Shown here: positions 1 to 5,875 of the stretch, in pieces
Layout of the letters: every line of letters begins with the position of its first letter
Numbering within the stretch: position 1 is the stretch's first letter
Assembly: GCA_030045295.1 (NCBI GenBank)
Contig: JASIGD010000314.1
Coordinates: forward strand, 1-8,468
Origin: Streptosporangiaceae bacterium
GTDB taxonomy: Bacteria; Actinomycetota; Actinomycetes; Streptosporangiales; Streptosporangiaceae
Direction: 5' to 3'
DNA length: 8,468 nucleotides
Translations under genes and position numbers: made by a program
The notes under the pieces: generated by a model
What the model was told of the DNA's origin: nothing
The model's database searches: none
Seen by the model: the letters and a program-made list of their open reading frames with translations, nothing else

Positions 1-711
1 CGGACCACGATCATCGGCGGCGGCGGTTCCGCGGAGGCGGTCGCGTTCCGGCTCGACCAGCTGCGGGCCGAGCTCGCGCGGGCCACCTTCGGCGCGGACG
101 AGGACGTGCTGACCGAGCGGATCGGCGCGCTGTCCGGCAAGGTGGCGGTGATCAGGGTCGGCGCGCCGACCAGCGCGGAACTGAAAGAACTCCGGCACCG
201 GGTCGAGGACGCCTTGTCCGCCACCCGGGCCGCGATGGCCGAGGGCATCGTGGCCGGCGGCGGGGCCACGCTGCTGCACGCCACCGGCGCGCTGGATGGC
301 CTGCACGTCACCGGCGACTACGCCACGGGCACCAGCATCGTCCGGAGCGCGCTCAGCGAACCCGCCTACCTGATCGCCTCCAACGCCGGCTACCAGGCCG
401 CGGACGTCGTGGCGCAGACCAGCGGCATGGGGGTGGACGAGGGATTTGACGCGCTACAGGGCCGGCACGGCAACATGATCGAGATGGGCATCATCGATCC
501 GCTCCGCGTGGTCCGCTCGGCCCTGCAGAACGGCGCGTCCGTGGCGGGCCTGCTACTCACGACCAACACGCTGGTCGCCGAGGAGCAGACGCCGTGGGGC
601 GGCAGCCCGGCGCTGATGACCGAGTTCGGCTCGCTGGATGAGGGCCTGCAGCAGCCGTCGCCCGACTCCAGCACACCTCAGTCGCTGGGGCTCGGGCCTT
701 CCGTTGGCTGA
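1..711 (+). CDS. groEL: GroEL/Cpn60-type chaperonin, 3' part (divergent, partial)
   Basis: This is the C-terminal 236 residues of a group I chaperonin subunit; the 5' part lies outside the window and the frame is open from base 1. The visible part aligns from about residue 329 of E. coli GroEL: end of the apical domain (TTII), intermediate domain, then equatorial domain. Family marks seen are LSGKVAVIRVG (about 44-54), RVEDALSATRAA (67-78, containing the Asp equivalent to catalytic Asp398), EGIVAGGG (81-88, nucleotide-binding glycines), GIIDP (163-167) and RSALQNGASVAGLLLTT (172-188). It therefore looks competent for ATP hydrolysis. Oddities: after LVAEE the tail is about 41 residues, rich in Pro, Ser, Gly and Gln, without the usual Gly-Gly-Met repeats or the His-rich tail of some actinobacterial GroEL1 copies. 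This suggests an extra, specialised paralogue. Its stop overlaps the likely TTG start of the transporter gene. An internal GTG at 106 is not the real start, because homology continues upstream of it. Confidence 0.93.
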   Translation, partial: RTTIIGGGGSAEAVAFRLDQLRAELARATFGADEDVLTERIGALSGKVAVIRVGAPTSAELKELRHRVEDALSATRAAMAEGIVAGGGATLLHATGALDGLHVTGDYATGTSIVRSALSEPAYLIASNAGYQAADVVAQTSGMGVDEGFDALQGRHGNMIEMGIIDPLRVVRSALQNGASVAGLLLTTNTLVAEEQTPWGGSPALMTEFGSLDEGLQQPSPDSSTPQSLGLGPSVG

Positions 712-2161
712 TACGGTCCGGCTCGACCGGCAGGTGGTGGTCGGGGACGACGCCCTCCCGGGCGAAGCCCGCATCATCGCAGCGGCTGAGCGGGTCCTTT
801 CCGGTGAAAGACGCGGGGTCAGGGCGGTGCTGCCGTTCCTTGGCCCCGCGTTCATCGCGGCGGTGGCCTACATCGACCCGGGCAACTTCGCCACCAACAT
901 GGTGGGCGGATCGGAGTTCGGGTACACGCTGCTGTGGGTGGTGCTGGCCGCGAACCTGATGGCGATGCTGGTCCAGTCGATGAGCGCCAAGCTCGGCATC
1001 GCGACCGGCCGCAGCCTGCCCGAGGTGTGCCGCGACCGGTTTCCGTTCCGCGTCGTGGTGCTGCTGTGGCTGCAAGCCGAGGCGGTCGCCATGGCCACGG
1101 ACCTGGCGGAGTTCGTCGGCGCGGCGCTGGGCTTGCACCTGGTGTTCGGCCTGTCGATGTGGCTGTCGGCCGCGCTGACCGGCGTGGCGGCCTTCACCAT
1201 CCTCGGCATGCAGGTGTGGGGCTTCCGCCGGCTCGAGGCCACGCTCACCGGGCTGGTCGCGGTGGTCGTGCTGGCCTTCGGGCTGGAGGTGCTGAAGAGC
1301 AGCCCGCCGGCCGCGGGAGTGGCGCACGGCCTGTTCGTGCCGCAGTTCTCCGGCGCCGGGTCGGCCCTGCTCGCGGTCGGCATCATCGGCGCCACGGTCA
1401 TGCCGCACGTGATCTACCTGCACTCATCGCTGACCCAGAACCGGATCGTCGGCGCCAATCCCGCGGCGCGCCGCAAGATCTTCCGCTTCGAGATCATCGA
1501 CATCAGCATCGCGATGGGGATAGCCGGCGTCATCAACCTGGCCATGCTGGCCACGGCCGCGGCGGTCTTCCACTCCCGCGGGCTGTTCGGCGCGGGCAAC
1601 GACCTGGGCCAGGTGTTCGGCGGGCTGAACCAGTACCTGGGCGGGCACGCCGGGACGATCTTCGGCCTGGCCCTGCTCGCGTCCGGGATCGCGTCCTCCT
1701 GCGTGGGCACGATGTCCGGCCAGGTGGTGATGCAGGGCTTCATCCACCGCCAGATCCCGATCTTCGCGCGCCGGGCGATCACGATGATCCCGGCCCTGAT
1801 TCTGATCGGGGTGGGGTTCAGCCCCACCAGGGCCCTGGTCCTGAGCCAGGTCTTCCTTTCCTTCGGCATTCCGTTCGCGCTGATCCCGCTGCTGGTCTTC
1901 ACCGCGAATAAGGAGCTGATGGGAACGCTGGTGAACCGGCGTCCGATGATGATGGCGGCAGGCCTGGTCACGGCGGTCATCGTGGGGCTGAATCTCTACC
2001 TGATCGCCACCGCGTTAGGCTGCCGCTATGGGTTTCATCTCGCGCGGCTTCCACGGCCGGCGCCGCGAGGCGCCCGAGGGTCGTGTCCCGCCCGGCCAGT
2101 ACGTGACCAGCGATTTCCCCGTGCTCTCGGCCGGGCCGACACCACATACGCCGCTGGCTAA
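704..2161 (+). CDS. mntH: NRAMP family divalent metal (Mn2+/Fe2+) transporter
   Basis: Inner-membrane, proton-coupled importer of Mn2+ and related divalent metals. The sequence follows E. coli MntH closely: GPAFIAAVAYIDPGNFATN (TM1, with metal-binding Asp and Asn of DPGN near residues 58-61), SAKLGIATGRSLPE, QAEAVAMATDLAEFVGAA (TM3), ATVMPHVIYLHSSLTQ (TM6, the metal-binding Met and His of MPH near 233-235), GQVVMQGF, and SQVFLSFGIPFALIPLLVF. About eleven hydrophobic segments can be read. The start is uncertain: TTG at 704 is chosen because it sits 8 bases before the end of the groEL stop (overlap coupling) with a GGG 7 bases upstream, giving 485 residues. The same frame is also open further upstream, inside groEL. 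The C-terminus is odd: relatives end soon after the motif LNLYLI (codons near 1988-2005), whereas this frame runs on about 50 more residues, Pro/Arg-rich, and 134 bp into the next gene. The extension is probably not native. MntH is the family-based assignment; substrate preference cannot be read from sequence. Confidence 0.92.
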   Translation: MADTVRLDRQVVVGDDALPGEARIIAAAERVLSGERRGVRAVLPFLGPAFIAAVAYIDPGNFATNMVGGSEFGYTLLWVVLAANLMAMLVQSMSAKLGIATGRSLPEVCRDRFPFRVVVLLWLQAEAVAMATDLAEFVGAALGLHLVFGLSMWLSAALTGVAAFTILGMQVWGFRRLEATLTGLVAVVVLAFGLEVLKSSPPAAGVAHGLFVPQFSGAGSALLAVGIIGATVMPHVIYLHSSLTQNRIVGANPAARRKIFRFEIIDISIAMGIAGVINLAMLATAAAVFHSRGLFGAGNDLGQVFGGLNQYLGGHAGTIFGLALLASGIASSCVGTMSGQVVMQGFIHRQIPIFARRAITMIPALILIGVGFSPTRALVLSQVFLSFGIPFALIPLLVFTANKELMGTLVNRRPMMMAAGLVTAVIVGLNLYLIATALGCRYGFHLARLPRPAPRGARGSCPARPVRDQRFPRALGRADTTYAAG

Positions 2162-2627
2162 CTGGACGTTCTCCATCGAGGGCGCCCGCGAGCCGAAGAG
2201 CTGGACGTGGCAGGAATTCCAGGCGCTGCCGACCCAGACGGTCACGGCGGACATCCACTGCGTGACCCGGTGGTCCAAGCTCGACACCAACTGGACGGGC
2301 GTGTCCGTCGATACGCTGCTCGGGGCGGTCGAGTATGACGCCCCGTACGTGCTCGCCTTCTGCGACGGCGGCTACACGACGAACCTGCCGGTAGCCGACC
2401 TGAAGGACGGGCAGGCCTGGGTGGCCTTCAGCTACGACGGCGGCCCGCTGCCGGCCGAGCACGGCGGCCCGGCCCGGCTGCTCGTCCCGCACCTGTACTT
2501 CTGGAAGAGCGCCAAATGGGTACGCGGCCTGCGGCTCCGTGATACGAACGAGCCGGGCTTCTGGGAAATGTACGGATACCACATGTACGGAGACCCATGG
2601 CGGGAACAGCGGTTCGCGGGCGACTGA
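2028..2627 (+). CDS. Sulfite-oxidase-like molybdopterin-dependent oxidoreductase (COG2041 type)
   Basis: A 199-residue protein built almost entirely of the sulfite-oxidase molybdopterin fold. The DIHCVTRWSKLD motif (75-86) carries Cys78, the expected thiolate ligand of molybdenum. Further family marks are FCDGGYTTNLPVADL (111-125), HGGPARLLVPHLYFWKSAKW (145-164, cofactor phosphate contacts) and GFWEMYGYHMYGDPW (177-191). There is no signal peptide, membrane helix, haem domain or C-terminal dimerisation domain, so it looks like a short cytosolic enzyme that needs an external electron partner. The reductase gene that overlaps its 3' end is the obvious candidate. The physiological substrate is not known for this actinobacterial subgroup; S- or N-oxide reduction, or sulfite-like oxidation, are possibilities from the wider family. 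The ATG at 2028 has no strong Shine-Dalgarno sequence, so translation may be coupled to the upstream transporter. The first residues (MGFISRGFHGRR) look like the usual start of relatives. Confidence 0.92.
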   Translation: MGFISRGFHGRRREAPEGRVPPGQYVTSDFPVLSAGPTPHTPLANWTFSIEGAREPKSWTWQEFQALPTQTVTADIHCVTRWSKLDTNWTGVSVDTLLGAVEYDAPYVLAFCDGGYTTNLPVADLKDGQAWVAFSYDGGPLPAEHGGPARLLVPHLYFWKSAKWVRGLRLRDTNEPGFWEMYGYHMYGDPWREQRFAGD

Positions 2628-3340
2628 CCTGGCAGACCGCCACGGTCAGCTCGGTCCACGACGAGACGCCCAAGGTGCGCACGCTGATGTTCGAGGTGCC
2701 GGACTGGCCCGGCCACCTGGCCGGGCAGCACCTCGACATCCGGCTCACCGCGGAGGACGGCTATCAGGCCGAGCGCGAATACTCGATCTCCACCGCGCCC
2801 GGCGAGCCGGTCGCGATCACGGTCGAGCGGCTGGACGACGGCGAGGTCTCGCCGTACCTCTCCCAGGAGCTGAGGCCAGGCGACCAGATCGAGCTGCGCG
2901 GCCCGATCGGCCTCTACTTCGTCTGGGACCCGTCCGACGGCGGGCCGCTCATGCTCGTGGCGGGCGGATCGGGCATCGCCCCGCTACGGGCCATGCTTCG
3001 GCACCGGGCGCGCCTGGGCAGCACCATACCGACCAAGCTGCTCTACTCCTCGCGCAGCCGGGCCGACGAGATCTTCCGCGACGAACTCAGCCGGCCTGCC
3101 GAGGGCCTCACGGTGATCCAGACGCTGACCAGGGAGCAGCCGCCGGGCTGGACGGGCTACGCCCGCCGGGTCGACAAGCAGATGCTGACCGAGGTGGCCT
3201 GGCCCGCGGCGCAAAAGCCGCTGACCTACGTGTGCGGCCCGACGCCCTTCGTGGAGGCCGTCGCGGCCGGCCTGGTCGCGCTCGGGTACCCGCCCGAACG
3301 GATCAGGACGGAACGATTCGGCGCGACGGGAGGACCGTGA
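2597..3340 (+). CDS. Ferredoxin-reductase-like FAD/NAD(P)-binding oxidoreductase
   Basis: A 247-residue protein of the ferredoxin-NADP+ reductase superfamily. An N-terminal FAD-binding beta barrel (about 10-108) carries the flavin motif REYS (60-63) and GPIG (102-105). A C-terminal Rossmann-like NAD(P) domain carries GGSGIAPLRAM (123-133), YSSRSRADEIFRDEL (150-164) and CGPTPFVEA (213-221), and the protein ends near RTERFGATGG. There is no 2Fe-2S ferredoxin domain and no haem-binding domain. It probably takes hydride from NAD(P)H and passes electrons on from FAD. Its ATG lies 31 bp inside the end of the molybdoprotein gene, and its stop shares one base with the next ATG, so the three genes are almost certainly co-translated. 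The direct inference is that it reduces the molybdoprotein, a split version of the flavin plus molybdenum arrangement known from eukaryotic nitrate reductase. That partnership is inferred, not shown. Confidence 0.92.
   Translation: MAGTAVRGRLTWQTATVSSVHDETPKVRTLMFEVPDWPGHLAGQHLDIRLTAEDGYQAEREYSISTAPGEPVAITVERLDDGEVSPYLSQELRPGDQIELRGPIGLYFVWDPSDGGPLMLVAGGSGIAPLRAMLRHRARLGSTIPTKLLYSSRSRADEIFRDELSRPAEGLTVIQTLTREQPPGWTGYARRVDKQMLTEVAWPAAQKPLTYVCGPTPFVEAVAAGLVALGYPPERIRTERFGATGGP
3328..3334 (+). promoter_or_regulatory. Ribosome binding site of the DUF6510-type gene
   Basis: GGGAGGA ends 5 bases before ATG 3340. It lies inside the last codons of the reductase gene. It supports 3340 as the true start of the small zinc-ribbon gene, although the frame is open far upstream. 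Confidence 0.7.
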
Positions 3341-3600
3341 TGCAGCCCCTGGAAGACAACGTCCTCGACGGTAACGCCATCGGCGGCCTGCTGATCGAGG
3401 TGTTCGGTACCGAGATGACCACGGCCGTGGGCACCTGCGGGTCGTGCGGGACGGCCAGGCAGGTGGCTGAGCTGCCGGTGTACCCGCGCGGTCCGGGCAC
3501 TGTCGTGCGCTGCCGCCACTGCGACAACCTGCTCATGGTCTTCGTCCAGGCCCGCGGCGTCACCTGCGTCGATTTGCGGGGCCTGGCCAGCCTGACGTAA
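3340..3600 (+). CDS. DUF6510-type small zinc-ribbon protein
   Basis: An 86-residue protein starting at ATG 3340, which shares its A with the TGA of the reductase gene. A strong Shine-Dalgarno sequence (GGGAGGA, 3328-3334) sits 5 bases before the ATG and decides this start over the much longer open frame upstream. It opens with LEDNVLDGNAIGGLL and carries two Cys pairs, C33-x2-C36 (CGSCG) and C58-x2-C61 (CRHCD), as in a treble-clef or zinc-ribbon metal site; a fifth Cys is at 76. The pattern matches the actinobacterial DUF6510 family as I recall it, whose members often sit beside such molybdoprotein and flavin-reductase pairs. Function is unknown. The fixed linkage suggests an accessory role in this redox unit, for example assembly, a small electron or metal relay, or regulation. 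None of these can be told from sequence. Confidence 0.85.
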   Translation: MQPLEDNVLDGNAIGGLLIEVFGTEMTTAVGTCGSCGTARQVAELPVYPRGPGTVVRCRHCDNLLMVFVQARGVTCVDLRGLASLT

Positions 3601-3733
3601 CCCCGGGTGCGGTGAGTCCCGGCGCAGGCCGGCGCGGTAGTTGGGGTACCCGGCGGACCTGGCGCACCTGGCCAGAGTAGTGTTAGCCAAGTTCGCCGCG
3701 AATGATGGGTGGACCAACTCCAACACCTTCAAT
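3601..3733. other. Intergenic gap between the redox unit and the CMD-like gene
   Basis: A gap of about 130 bp with no gene of its own. A long open frame start at 3702 (ATGATG) is in frame with the downstream gene but lacks a ribosome site. TAGTGT at 3678-3683 could serve as an actinobacterial -10 box (TANNNT), but no convincing -35 box lies at the right distance, so a promoter here is only likely, not shown. No clear hairpin terminator was found after the DUF6510-type stop; the short palindromes CCCGGG and GGGTACCC do not form a long stem. Confidence 0.4.
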
Positions 3734-3740
3734 AAGGAGA
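3734..3740 (+). promoter_or_regulatory. Ribosome binding site of the CMD-like gene
   Basis: AAGGAGA with a 6-base gap to ATG 3747. It is a near-perfect Shine-Dalgarno sequence and fixes the start at 3747 rather than the in-frame ATGs at 3702 and 3705. Confidence 0.8.
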
Positions 3741-3746
3741 ACTGCC

Positions 3747-4115
3747 ATGCCCGAAGATGATGAGACGCCCGTCAGTGACACGCTCGCGGAAATGACCACC
3801 GCGTCGCTGGAAAACTGCGACCTGCCTCCCCGCGAATTCATGATCGCCCGGATCGCCGCGCTGGTGGCGGTCGACGCGCCCGCTGCTTCCTACGCGCTCA
3901 ACACCCTGCCGGCGAGCGAGTCAGGCATCGACCTCGATGACGTCGAAGATATCCTCGTCGCGGTGGCGCCCATCGTGGGCACCACCCGCGTGGTCTCGGC
4001 GGCGACGAACATCGCCGAGGGACTGGGGTTCGTGGTCGCCCTGGCCGAAGCCGAGCTCGAGCTGGAAATCGAGGAGGCCGAAGCCGAGGCCGAGGCCGAG
4101 GCTGACGCCGAGTAA
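3747..4115 (+). CDS. Small acidic CMD-like protein without catalytic cysteines
   Basis: A 122-residue protein, probably cytosolic. Residues about 25-100 read like the helical carboxymuconolactone decarboxylase (CMD/AhpD-like) core: LPPREFMIARIAALVAVDAP, then LPASESGIDLDDVEDILVAVAPIVGTTRVVSAATNIAEGLG, a pattern typical of the helix that carries the active site in that family. The CxxC pair of AhpD-type peroxidases is missing (the only Cys is residue 24), as is the usual His. A peroxidase or decarboxylase activity is therefore doubtful; a structural or binding role is possible. The C-terminus (about 100-122) is a run of alternating Glu and Ala, predicted helical and strongly acidic, encoded by a hexanucleotide repeat. 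The start is fixed by a strong ribosome site. The gene stands alone, with a 146-bp gap before it and a strong hairpin after it. Short actinobacterial proteins with this core are known to me by pattern, but I know no proven function. Confidence 0.8.
   Translation: MPEDDETPVSDTLAEMTTASLENCDLPPREFMIARIAALVAVDAPAASYALNTLPASESGIDLDDVEDILVAVAPIVGTTRVVSAATNIAEGLGFVVALAEAELELEIEEAEAEAEAEADAE
4077..4112 (+). repeat. Hexanucleotide GCCGAG repeat coding Glu-Ala tail
   Basis: Six copies of a 6-bp unit (GCCGAG, with variants GCCGAA and GCTGAC) in frame at the end of the CMD-like gene, giving (Ala-Glu/Asp)x6. Such a tract can gain or lose copies without a frameshift, so tail length may vary between strains. 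Confidence 0.85.
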
Positions 4116-4149
4116 CTGAGGCCGGGTGCTGAGGACCTCACTTGTCGTC

Positions 4150-4184
4150 GAAGTGACCGGCCGGGCGATCCGGCCGGTCACTTC
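4150..4184 (+). terminator. Strong hairpin, probable terminator of the CMD-like gene
   Basis: A perfect 15-bp inverted repeat, GAAGTGACCGGCCGG and its complement, around a 5-base loop (GCGAT), 34 bases after the CMD-like stop. No T-run follows, which is common for actinobacterial terminators. Being symmetrical, it could act on either strand. It separates the upstream genes from the hydrolase gene. Confidence 0.75.
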
Positions 4185-4281
4185 CATGAGGGAGTGGCCA
4201 CGGGCGCAAAGCGCGAGCGTGCGGCCGGATTCGGCAGGCTGGAGGATGGGCTATGCCCCTGCCGGTCAAAGCGCTGATCAC

Positions 4282-4312
4282 TAGGATCGACTCAACAGCG
4301 GATACGGGAGGG
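4282..4312 (+). promoter_or_regulatory. Possible promoter -10 box and ribosome site of the hydrolase gene
   Basis: TAGGAT at 4282-4287 fits the actinobacterial -10 pattern TANNNT and would place a transcript start about 24 bases before ATG 4318. The matching -35 region (around 4259-4264) is poor. GGGAGG at 4306-4311 is a good Shine-Dalgarno sequence, 6 bases before the ATG. The -10 call rests on one hexamer and is weak; the ribosome site is firm. Confidence 0.4.
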
Positions 4313-4317
4313 CAACG

Positions 4318-5127
4318 ATGCCGAAGGTGCAGGCGAACGGAATCGAGATCAACTACGAGGTGCAGGGCGAGGGCGAGCCGATCGTGCTGATCCCGTACCT
4401 GGCGGCCGACCAGGCGTGCTACGCGTTCCAGGTGGCCGACTACGCCAAGCAGTTCACCTGCTACAGCGTGGACCTGCGCGGCGCGGGCCTGTCCAGCAAG
4501 CCGGAAGGCGTCTACACCACGGAGCTCCTGGCCGATGACGTCGCGGCGTTCATGCAGGCCGCCGGGATCGGCCGGGCGCACGTCTTCGGGGTCTCGCTCG
4601 GCGCGTCCACCGGCACCTGGCTGGCCGCCAAGTACCCGGAACGGGTGAGGTCACTGCAGCTGCACAGCGCCTGGGACAAGACCGACCCGTTCCTGACGGT
4701 CATCGTCGAGCTCTGGCGGACCACGGCCCGGGCCCTGGACAGCGTCACCGAGATGGTCATCAGTTCGATCTTCCCGTTCTGCCTGACCCCGGAGCTGTAC
4801 GCCGCGCGGCCCGAGTACGTCGAGTCCCTCGCCGAGTTCGTGCGCAGCCGCCCGATGCCGCCGGTCGACGCCTTCATGCGCCAGTCCGGGGCGGTGCTGG
4901 CGCACGACGCGACGGCCGTGCTCGGCTCCATCCAGGCCCCGACCCTGATCACGTACGGGCGGCACGACATCGTGACGTCGACGCGGTTCGCCGCGCCGCT
5001 CACTGAGGGGATCGCGAACTCCGAGCTTGCCGTGTTCGAGGACTGCGCGCACGCCGCGATCTACCAGGACGTGGAGGGATTCAACCAGTTGACGCTGGCC
5101 TTCATGCAACGCCAGAACGCCTCGTGA
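4318..5127 (+). CDS. Alpha/beta hydrolase fold protein
   Basis: A 269-residue cytosolic hydrolase. The catalytic triad can be read: nucleophile Ser93 in GVSLGA (91-96), Asp217 in GRHDIVT (214-220) and His245 in EDCAHAA (241-247). Other family marks are the N-terminal strand pair IEINYEVQGEGEPIVLI and the VDLRGAGLSS motif (51-60). The usual His-Gly oxyanion-hole motif after the first core strand is absent: relatives read HG here, while this protein reads IPYLAADQ (25-32). The lid region (about 119-185) is of ordinary length. Esterase, lactonase or C-C hydrolase activity is possible; the substrate cannot be told. The ATG at 4318 is chosen for its ribosome site (GGGAGG) and the standard length. 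The downstream VOC gene starts 15 bp after the stop, so the two are probably co-transcribed. Confidence 0.9.
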   Translation: MPKVQANGIEINYEVQGEGEPIVLIPYLAADQACYAFQVADYAKQFTCYSVDLRGAGLSSKPEGVYTTELLADDVAAFMQAAGIGRAHVFGVSLGASTGTWLAAKYPERVRSLQLHSAWDKTDPFLTVIVELWRTTARALDSVTEMVISSIFPFCLTPELYAARPEYVESLAEFVRSRPMPPVDAFMRQSGAVLAHDATAVLGSIQAPTLITYGRHDIVTSTRFAAPLTEGIANSELAVFEDCAHAAIYQDVEGFNQLTLAFMQRQNAS

Positions 5128-5142
5128 GCTAGGCCTAATGGT

Positions 5143-5853
5143 ATGGAAGAAGACGCTCGCGGTCCTTACCGGAAGCTGAGCCGGAAGGAGGCCTCGGATG
5201 CCGTCACCGGCTTGGGGTGGCGGTACGTCCTGGGCGAGTTCCGGACCGAGGTACGCACCGGATCGCTCCCGCTAGCGGCCGACCTCGCCGCGCGGGCGGC
5301 GGCGGTGCCCGCAGCCGAGGGCCACCTGAGGATGGACCTGCGCGCCGACCGGGTGATCCTGTCTCTGCAGACCGCGGCGGTCGCCTGGGTGACGCCGCGC
5401 GACATCGAGCTGGCCCGGCGGATCTCCGCCCTGGTCGGCGAGTCCAGGCTGAACACGGACAGCGGCGTGGGGACGGCGCCGCGGTCGGTCCAGCTGATCG
5501 AGATCGGGATCGACGCGCTCGACATCGCCGCCGTGCGGCCGTTCTGGAAGGCCGTGCTCAGTTACGCCGACGAGCCCGGCCGGTCCGGCCCCGCGGACGC
5601 GCTGGTCGACCCGTACGGCGAGGGCCCGGCCGTCTGGTTCCAGCAGATGGACGCGCCGCGGCCGCAGCGCAACCGCATCCACCTGGACGTGTCGGTGCCG
5701 CACGACGAGGCGGCTGCGCGCATCGAGGCCACGCTGGCGGCGGGCGGCACCATGACCAACGACGCGGAAGCCCCCGCGTTCTGGGTCCTTTCCGACGCCG
5801 AGGGCAACGAGGCCTGCATCACCACTTGGCAGGGCCGGGACCCGCAGGGCTGA
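5143..5853 (+). CDS. Pterin-dehydratase-like / VOC (glyoxalase-like) fusion protein
   Basis: A 236-residue two-domain protein. Residues about 12-100 follow the pterin-4a-carbinolamine dehydratase pattern (LSRKEASDAVTGLGWRYVLG, then AEGHLRMDLRADRVILSLQTAAVAWVTPRDIELARRI). The catalytic His-His-Pro-Asp stretch is replaced by Gly-His-Leu-Arg (60-63), and the Thr-His that follows the next strand is Thr-Ala (77-78), so only one of the usual three histidines (His61) remains and dehydratase activity is unlikely. Residues about 115-232 are a vicinal-oxygen-chelate domain: VQLIEIGIDALDIAAVRPFW, VWFQQMDAPRPQRNRIHLDV (164-183, His180 a likely metal ligand) and FWVLSDAEGNEACITTWQGR (213-232, Glu223 a likely ligand). 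This architecture is known in actinobacteria as VOC family proteins with unknown substrate. It starts 15 bp after the hydrolase stop with only a weak ribosome site, consistent with coupling, and converges with the parA-like gene 22 bp away. Confidence 0.87.
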   Translation: MEEDARGPYRKLSRKEASDAVTGLGWRYVLGEFRTEVRTGSLPLAADLAARAAAVPAAEGHLRMDLRADRVILSLQTAAVAWVTPRDIELARRISALVGESRLNTDSGVGTAPRSVQLIEIGIDALDIAAVRPFWKAVLSYADEPGRSGPADALVDPYGEGPAVWFQQMDAPRPQRNRIHLDVSVPHDEAAARIEATLAAGGTMTNDAEAPAFWVLSDAEGNEACITTWQGRDPQG

Positions 5854-5875
5854 GCGCAGCGCCAGGGAGCGGCCC

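Noticed and set aside
557..1423. Long minus-strand frame opposite groEL and the transporter gene.
   Set aside because: His/Arg/Gln-rich low-complexity translation typical of the antisense of a high-GC gene; the plus-strand proteins are clear family members.
2539..3339. Plus-strand open frame upstream of and in frame with the DUF6510-type gene, suggesting a longer protein.
   Set aside because: It overlaps the reductase gene in another frame, is Arg/Pro-rich without domains, and a strong ribosome site marks ATG 3340 as the start.
4130..4140. Short palindrome TGAGG-A-CCTCA just before the hairpin, considered as an operator.
   Set aside because: Only 5-bp arms, downstream of a stop codon and next to a much stronger hairpin; likely chance in GC-rich DNA.
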